Positions 59,330 through 64,000 of a stretch of 64,000 nt of DNA are shown here, piece by piece. The notes beneath the pieces were generated by a model. That model made no database searches. It saw only the letters and a list, made by a program, of their open reading frames with translations, and had not been told where the DNA came from. Position 1 is the first letter of the stretch, and every line of letters starts with the position of its first letter. Made by a program: the position numbers and the translations under genes. This DNA is from a bacterium (GTDB lineage: Bacteria > Cyanobacteriota > Vampirovibrionia > Obscuribacterales > Obscuribacteraceae), in the NCBI GenBank assembly GCA_018062085.1, contig JAGOSY010000001.1, positions 124,001 through 188,000 of the forward strand, given 5' to 3'.

Positions 59330-60819
59330 GAAGAAAATCTACCAGACATCAAAACAGGTCAGCCGGTTTTGCTCTAATTTCAATCTTGAGCTTTGGCATA
59401 GCATCAATACTGATGATACTAGCTCTCCTGCCACTAATTTTGAATGTGGTAAGAAGTGAATCCGCCAACAAACACCAGGGTGAGCTAAGGCTAGCAGCGG
59501 GAATTGGAATAGATTACGCAATGAAAGCGCTAAATGAATCTCAACCTGGCCAATGCTTGTTGGGAGCTTCGCCGACGGCAGTACCATCTGCTTACCTCGA
59601 TGGCTTCCCCGACATGACTGTAATGGTACGGGTCAAAACAATCTCGAAAACTGTATCCCCAATAGATTGGAATCACTTCACTTCATACAGTTCTATCTAT
59701 AGCACCTCTCTTGATAGTGACTTTCAAAACAAATCTGTCGCGAATCAATCATATTTAAATGCACCAAAATTCAATATTCAGAATGGGAGCTACTGGCGGG
59801 TAATTGAGAGCTCTGCAAAACGAAACGGATTCGCTAGAACAATTCGAGTATTTGCTGAACCAATATTCAACGGCTCCTCAACAAGAGATCAGGATCTGGG
59901 ATACTTGCCCGCTTCAAAAAATTATAGTTCTTACTTCCAGAAACCGCTCATGGGAAATGCTTCAATACTAATAGACGGCCCTATTTCGGTTAATAGTATT
60001 GAAGATCCCGGCGATCCGTCGCTCCTAGAAATTCAGAGCAACCAATCAATTCAAGTCAATCCAAACAATACCTCTGGAACTCCTATAAAAGGAAGCTTAC
60101 TGGTCTCAAATGGGTATGACGGAGTTCCAGCGCAAGTAGGGACAGTCGGAACCAATTCACTCATTGGCGGGACAGTCACAGCCAACGGAACACTAACGAT
60201 AGATCAGACTTCAATGCCAGCTACGCAACCGACCTACAACACCAATCCGGGCACAGCTATAGATCAAGTAGTGCTGGCACCAGCACCAAGGGAGACCGCC
60301 ACACAGCCAATTGAAAACTACCTTGGTGACAGTCTATCAACTGGCTCTTATTCAGCTACAAGCATCGATACAAGTAACGGTACTTCGACAATAGGCACAG
60401 ACTCACAAGTGAAGATCTACGTGCAGGATGGTCTGACTACAAACACTAACGCAATCTCTATCAATTCAAGCCAGCTTAAGAATACTGGCCCATCAGAGAA
60501 CCTGCAAATTTGGTACAACGGAACACGACCAGTGGATATTAACCTAAACGAAGATTTTAATGGACTTGTTTACGCACCAAATGCACCAATTACCATACAT
60601 GGTCTCAAGAACTTCAAAGGCGCCTTGGTCGGCCAATCTATTGAACTAAAGAACAAGGGCTCTGTATCGATTAACACCTCATTACGTTCTCTAAATCAAG
60701 ATGCAAAAAGCTCGGGCGGTTTAACATATACGGATGCAAGATCTACGACAGGCGAGCCACTACCTATAGGCTATCGCGCTGTAACATGGCAAGAAATACC
60801 TGGTGCTCTCGTGCACTAA
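59326..60819 (+). CDS. PilX-like minor prepilin with large C-terminal domain
   Basis: A 497-residue protein. Leader: RSAGFALISILSFGIASIL, Gly|Phe cleavage site but Ser instead of Glu at +5, as in PilX/PulK-type components that cap the pilus. The C-terminal half is a repetitive beta-solenoid-like region (GLVYAPNAPITIHGLKNFKG, IELKNKGSVSIN), resembling DUF7305 or polymer-forming domains. It closes the operon at a bidirectional terminator. Confidence 0.7.
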   Translation: MRRKSTRHQNRSAGFALISILSFGIASILMILALLPLILNVVRSESANKHQGELRLAAGIGIDYAMKALNESQPGQCLLGASPTAVPSAYLDGFPDMTVMVRVKTISKTVSPIDWNHFTSYSSIYSTSLDSDFQNKSVANQSYLNAPKFNIQNGSYWRVIESSAKRNGFARTIRVFAEPIFNGSSTRDQDLGYLPASKNYSSYFQKPLMGNASILIDGPISVNSIEDPGDPSLLEIQSNQSIQVNPNNTSGTPIKGSLLVSNGYDGVPAQVGTVGTNSLIGGTVTANGTLTIDQTSMPATQPTYNTNPGTAIDQVVLAPAPRETATQPIENYLGDSLSTGSYSATSIDTSNGTSTIGTDSQVKIYVQDGLTTNTNAISINSSQLKNTGPSENLQIWYNGTRPVDINLNEDFNGLVYAPNAPITIHGLKNFKGALVGQSIELKNKGSVSINTSLRSLNQDAKSSGGLTYTDARSTTGEPLPIGYRAVTWQEIPGALVH

Positions 60820-60847
60820 CAACTGATCCAATTTTACTTCGCCAATA

Positions 60848-60898
60848 AAAAATGCTTTGAGGCTATAGCTCTACGTCCAATAGCTTCAAGGCATTTTT
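60848..60898. terminator. bidirectional intrinsic terminator
   Basis: Arms AAAAATGCTTTGAGGCTAT and ATAGCTTCAAGGCATTTTT pair over 19 positions with two mismatches around a 13-base loop. A run of Ts follows in each direction. It ends both the plus-strand prepilin operon and the minus-strand gene 60863-61603, whose stop lies inside the left arm. Confidence 0.85.
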
Positions 60899-61603
60899 GG
60901 CTTTCTCTCTAATTGGCCCCTTTGGACTTGAGTAATAAACTTTCGACCAGAGCGATATCATCCGATTCTTAGCTTTCATTCGAATCATCGAAGACTTCTC
61001 GGTTTTATAAATTGTCTCCCAAGCATTTATTTCTTTAATCGAAGAGGGAATTTTGGCAGCTAAGATACCGGCCTGTCGCCCCAGCCAGTCAGGCGCTTCC
61101 GGAAACTTCGAAGCACTTGTATAGTATCGGGAGGCACTCTCTTCATCATGCGCGAACAAATACATATTGATACCAGCAATATAGGGAAGATACCAGTTTG
61201 TTGGATTGGCTTTTATCCCACGCACGATAAGCGAATCGGCTCGCAATGGACGTTTCTGATCACTGCCAACAGTAAATGCACAATACCAGTATGGTTGCAA
61301 GAAATGTGGATCTAGACCGGTAATCAGATCTAAATATTGATCAGCAAGAATTGAGCGATCTAGTTCTCGCGCTGAACCATCACCAACATAGCCAATGAAC
61401 GCCAACCAATAGAAATCGGCCAATAGCTGATCATAGCCAAGTGCCACCAAGCGCACGGCTTGAGCCGATGGAATAAAGGCAACTTCCCCACCGCCATCTA
61501 GCCGCTTTAAAGAAGAGGCAACGCCAGCATGAAGCCACACGACGAGCGGCAGAAGACAAACTAGCAATACGTAGAGAAAAGTGTTTTGCTTTCGCCCACT
61601 CAC
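60863..61603 (-). CDS. pilus-associated TPR-like membrane protein
   Basis: A 246-residue protein with an N-terminal transmembrane helix (FLYVLLVCLLPLVVWLHAGV). Then comes ALGYDQLLADFYWLAFIGYV, LDLITGLDPHFLQPYWYCAF and helical repeats. I recognise the ADFYWL plus LDPHF pattern from single-pass TPR proteins encoded near prepilins in several phyla, so a role in pilus assembly is plausible. It is downstream of the two pilin genes on the same strand; start GTG 61603. Confidence 0.65.
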   Translation of the reverse strand: MSGRKQNTFLYVLLVCLLPLVVWLHAGVASSLKRLDGGGEVAFIPSAQAVRLVALGYDQLLADFYWLAFIGYVGDGSARELDRSILADQYLDLITGLDPHFLQPYWYCAFTVGSDQKRPLRADSLIVRGIKANPTNWYLPYIAGINMYLFAHDEESASRYYTSASKFPEAPDWLGRQAGILAAKIPSSIKEINAWETIYKTEKSSMIRMKAKNRMISLWSKVYYSSPKGPIREKAKNALKLLDVEL

Positions 61604-61610
61604 AAGCTTC

Positions 61611-62138
61611 TCACCAAATGTTGCTTAAAACCAAAGTAGTCTTCGGAAGATCGCCAGCGATCGCCTTGCCACCCCCTGTGGTGCCTAGCAAAGCATAACT
61701 TCTATTATTATTTAGCGGTATATAGACTACCTGACCAGCTGACGCCCCTGTTGCCTCAGGTGGCAACGAACGAACCACTGTTGGCGTGGAGATATAACCG
61801 ACCATCACAGGAAACTCACGATTCTTACTGTAAGGGTTCAACGGCCCTTGGCTGGCTGGTGTTTTGCCATCTGCCTCACCACCAGGATAGTAGCTCTTTA
61901 CTGCATCATCAATCTCAGGTGGATACATGTTGTTGTGATCAGCGGCGTAAGTCTCTATTGCCACCTGAGCGATGTGCATTGAAGTCTTAGTGGTTTGCTC
62001 GTTTGCTTTCTCTTCTGCGCTAGTCACCCGAGGCACAAACATGCCTATGACCATCACAGAGGCAAACAACACTAAGCCTATCTCTACAGGAGTCCAAACG
62101 TGTTTTTGTTTTACAACTTGGGCAGAATTGCTTGTCAC
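61611..62138 (-). CDS. divergent pilin-like protein
   Basis: A 175-residue paralogue of the major-pilin-like protein at 62162-62743 (shared SYYPGG, GPLNP/GPVNP and TTLVLSN ends). Its prepilin region is WTPVEIGLVLFASVMVIG: Glu is kept at +5, but Val replaces Gly at -1 and Trp is at +1. Processing may therefore be inefficient or absent, giving a membrane-anchored pilin. Start GTG 62138. Confidence 0.65.
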   Translation of the reverse strand: MTSNSAQVVKQKHVWTPVEIGLVLFASVMVIGMFVPRVTSAEEKANEQTTKTSMHIAQVAIETYAADHNNMYPPEIDDAVKSYYPGGEADGKTPASQGPLNPYSKNREFPVMVGYISTPTVVRSLPPEATGASAGQVVYIPLNNNRSYALLGTTGGGKAIAGDLPKTTLVLSNIW

Positions 62139-62161
62139 AATATCCTATTTACTTGAACTGC

Positions 62162-62743
62162 TTATTGGTTTGAGAGAACAAGAGTGGTATGTGGCGCTGT
62201 CCCAGATAAGGCCTTGCCGGATTTACCATATCCGAGGACCGCATAGGCTTGTGCACCAGCTGAAGATGAGTCCACCGCATTGTACTCAACACTACCGGGA
62301 GTTCCAGCACCAGATGGATCAGCACCCCTCACAGTCTGAATCTGTGCCTGCGAGCTGATTGTAGAACCATCGGATGGCCAACTTGTCAAGTTAGTGAACG
62401 GGTTCACAGGACCATTAGGAGCAGCAGTGACACCGTCATTCTTACCACCCGGAAAATAACTCTTAAGCTTATCCACGGATACTCCATAGCTGCCCCCATT
62501 ATCCGTGGCGCACATCTCCGACGCCACCTGACAGGTGTGCATATTCCCCTTAACACTGGCTTCTCTGGCCTTATCCTGGGCGCCGATAAAGTTCGGTAGC
62601 GCGATGGCGGCGAGAATACCGATAATAATTACGACTACCAGCAGCTCAATCAGGGTGAATCCACGCTCTGATCTTATTTTTCTCAGAGCTTTCAGATGCC
62701 GCTGCATTGGTCGTCTTTTTACAGCTAGTTTGCTCACTGACAT
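62162..62743 (-). CDS. type IV major pilin-like protein
   Basis: A 193-residue canonical type IV prepilin: leader ending RSERG, then FTLIELLVVVIIIGILAAIA and LPNF. The globular domain contains two cysteine-bearing segments (HTCQVASEMC) and an SYFPGGKNDGV loop. It is followed by a divergent paralogue and the TPR-like helper. It would form the bulk of a pilus or pseudopilus. ATG 62743 has GAGGG ten bases upstream. Confidence 0.85.
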   Translation of the reverse strand: MSVSKLAVKRRPMQRHLKALRKIRSERGFTLIELLVVVIIIGILAAIALPNFIGAQDKAREASVKGNMHTCQVASEMCATDNGGSYGVSVDKLKSYFPGGKNDGVTAAPNGPVNPFTNLTSWPSDGSTISSQAQIQTVRGADPSGAGTPGSVEYNAVDSSSAGAQAYAVLGYGKSGKALSGTAPHTTLVLSNQ

Positions 62744-63046
62744 AATCCATCACCCTCAAAGAAAAAGCCGTCCAGTAATACTAAGTGTACTCACACGGAT
62801 ACCTCTTTTCCATGCCCAAAGCAGGGGCACTTCTAACGGTTCACCCGACCAACGCCACCGGCATCTCCCAACAAAAACTCCAATCAATTACCCAATAGAC
62901 TCCAAACGAAAAGCCGCCGAGGTTCTACCCCAGCGGCTTAACAAAAGTTCATCAACATTACTGCCGACATTCTCCAATGAGACACCGTCCGGTATCAGGA
63001 CTCTAATTAGTTTTCTAATTAGGCCTGACCCTTTCGACTGATCTCT
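62744..63046. other. intergenic region with hairpins
   Basis: Between the pilin start and the next minus-strand gene's stop. It holds the terminator at 62903-62939 and a second hairpin at 62995-63028 (CTAATTAG-TTTT-CTAATTAG with outer TCAGG/CCTGA). The pilin promoter probably lies near 62775-62800 (TAGTAT). Confidence 0.5.
62903..62939 (-). terminator. intrinsic terminator of the 63047-63295 gene
   Basis: On the minus strand the stem AAGCCGC / GCGGCTT (loop 15 bases) is followed by TTTTCGTTT, the classic form. It separates the upstream gene from the pilin operon. Confidence 0.8.
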
Positions 63047-63295
63047 TTATACGGTAACGAGTTCGCGATCAACCACTTTATTTTCTACTTTGTGGTGAGC
63101 ATGAACAACTCTGCGTGGACGTCTGAGATGGTCCATGAAGCGTTTGTGAGCGAGAGTGTCGATTTGGGTTTGTGAGGTCTTATCAGGAACTGACAATACA
63201 AACTCTGAATTGCCTTCTTCTACTTTAGGCTCTTGATTGTGCTTGCCTACAAGATAGAGGTAGCCGCCGCGTGTTGAATAAACGTAATGAATCAT
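63047..63295 (-). CDS. hypothetical small protein
   Basis: An 82-residue basic protein: MIHYVYSTRGGYLYLVGKHN, a short acidic stretch, SEFVLSVPDKTSQTQIDTLA and a His/Arg-rich tail (HLRRPRRVVHAHHKVENKVV). No family is known to me. ATG 63295 has AAGG upstream, and a real terminator follows, so it is likely expressed. Confidence 0.5.
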   Translation of the reverse strand: MIHYVYSTRGGYLYLVGKHNQEPKVEEGNSEFVLSVPDKTSQTQIDTLAHKRFMDHLRRPRRVVHAHHKVENKVVDRELVTV

Positions 63296-63517
63296 GCCGC
63301 CTGCCTTTCTAGAATTCTCTTAGATGCCTGGAGAGATATAACCAACGCACTTGAAATAATCGGGGTCTTTGCCATGAGGGCTTTTTGATAGTGAGAACTT
63401 TGCCATGTTCTCCCTCGGTTCGAGTGTAAGTGCATTTCACTCAAATGTACATCATGAAATACTAAGTGCGCTTGGATGTTTCAAAGAGAAAACATAACAT
63501 TCTCTGAACATTTCGCC
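63296..63517. other. short intergenic stretch
   Basis: Contains a 6-bp hairpin GAGAAC/GTTCTC at 63393-63412 and two nearby CTTTGCCATG copies. No gene is seen. Confidence 0.35.
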
Positions 63518-64000
63518 TTAGCGCCGTGTAATACGGCCATGTGAATTGGCTTGGGGAGCCGTTTCTGGAATAGTTAAGGCGTTCTCTTGTTCAATTATCT
63601 TGGCAGCCAGGTCATTGCCGACGACCACGGTGACTGAGCTTTCGATATTGCCAACAGACGCATTGACTATATCGCCTATACTCCCCAAATCAGTTCGCAC
63701 TAAACTCGCATCTTCCGGATTGGCTTTCTGGGCGATGATTCGCGTACGTTTAATTCCTTCGGCAAACTCTAAATTTGCTTGTTGCACAGAAACATTTCGG
63801 TAACCATGCACACCTAAAAGTTTTGCCACTTTACGACCCATACCTTCAGTGCTGCTGGAGTTTTCCACCGATATGCGTATGTCGTCTTTTGATGATTCTA
63901 CGAAGTTGGCACCATTCAGTTTTGCCACCATTTTGCGTATATCAGACGGAGCAACTACCCAGTTGCCGTTGGGCGAAAACGTGCCAGGCATCATTGTTAA
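63518..64000 (-). CDS. LCP-family protein, C-terminal part (LytR_C domain)
   Basis: The frame is open through the window edge, so this is the 3' end of a longer gene. The edge residues MMPGTFSPNGNWVVAPSDIR match the region after an LCP (LytR-CpsA-Psr) catalytic domain. The following block, DIRISVENSSSTEGMGRKVA with KLLGVHGYRNVSV, is a LytR_C domain. LCP proteins attach glycopolymers to cell-wall peptidoglycan or carry out related transfers. The catalytic part lies outside the window. Confidence 0.75.
   Translation of the reverse strand, partial: LTMMPGTFSPNGNWVVAPSDIRKMVAKLNGANFVESSKDDIRISVENSSSTEGMGRKVAKLLGVHGYRNVSVQQANLEFAEGIKRTRIIAQKANPEDASLVRTDLGSIGDIVNASVGNIESSVTVVVGNDLAAKIIEQENALTIPETAPQANSHGRITRR

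Noticed and set aside
62535-63041. Plus-strand 168-codon frame over the pilin start
   Set aside because: Overlaps the canonical pilin N-terminus and a terminator; no coding evidence.
1-64000. CRISPR array, tRNA or rRNA genes, complete insertion sequence
   Set aside because: No regularly spaced direct repeats, tRNA-like cloverleaf or rRNA stretches were found by reading; only an IS3 transposase relic is present.

Overview
The window is a gene-dense bacterial chromosome segment of roughly 45-48% GC by eye. No rRNA, tRNA, CRISPR array or complete insertion sequence was seen. Many genes encode Sec-exported proteins with TPR or beta-rich regions. There is a type IV prepilin cluster, a TonB-type C-terminal domain, an LCP-family protein and a heavy-metal RND pump. 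This mix fits a diderm environmental bacterium. The style recalls non-photosynthetic cyanobacterial relatives (Vampirovibrionia/Obscuribacterales), but that assignment is an inference from gene content and no marker gene here proves it.

Layout. 0-7.4 kb: a higBA module, a three-gene minus-strand exported/Flp-pilin cluster, a DUF6745 pair, a DUF1648 membrane protein, a GH18-like protein and an orphan gene. 7.5-9.8 kb: an RHH-GNAT-small-protein operon followed by the first of three DUF4379 zinc-ribbon proteins. 9.8-15.6 kb: an EF-hand protein, a TPR protein, a CusA/CzcA-type pump and a Gln-rich exported protein. 15.8-19.7 kb: a secreted class-3 lipase and alpha/beta-esterase operon led by a frameshifted gene. 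19.7-21.9 kb: small housekeeping-like genes. 22.2-42.9 kb: a long accessory island with hicAB, fic, a hipB-like orphan, DUF1778 remnants, abiE plus an orphan abiEi, a four-copy family of about 85-residue proteins, a large HExxH toxin-like protein with small partners, two more zinc-ribbon genes (the third lies just beyond the island at 43.0-44.7 kb) and a divergent mazEF pair. 44.8-52 kb: membrane and exported proteins, including a TonB/paralogue/TPR operon flanked by two proteins sharing an unusual seven-cysteine motif. 52.3-57.7 kb: a second putative defence patch with a nuclease-like protein, an IS3 relic, a split Ntn-hydrolase-like gene, a DUF4365-TPR protein and a convergent TIR protein. 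57.9-63 kb: minor prepilins, a TPR-like assembly partner and two major-pilin-like genes. The right edge cuts an LCP-family gene.

The most interesting material lies at 22.2-39.2 kb. A family of about 85-residue proteins occurs four times, each time inside a toxin-antitoxin-type operon. One group of three follows a 57-codon copy of the promoter and N-terminus of the 576-residue HExxH protein encoded 5 kb away. In another place a fic-hipB block appears to have been inserted, leaving a beheaded gene start on its left and a truncated DUF1778 antitoxin on its right. Together this looks like a recombining store of toxin heads, partner proteins and antitoxins. The three zinc-ribbon genes, each directly downstream of a small TA-like gene, may belong to the same economy, but that link is inferred from position only.
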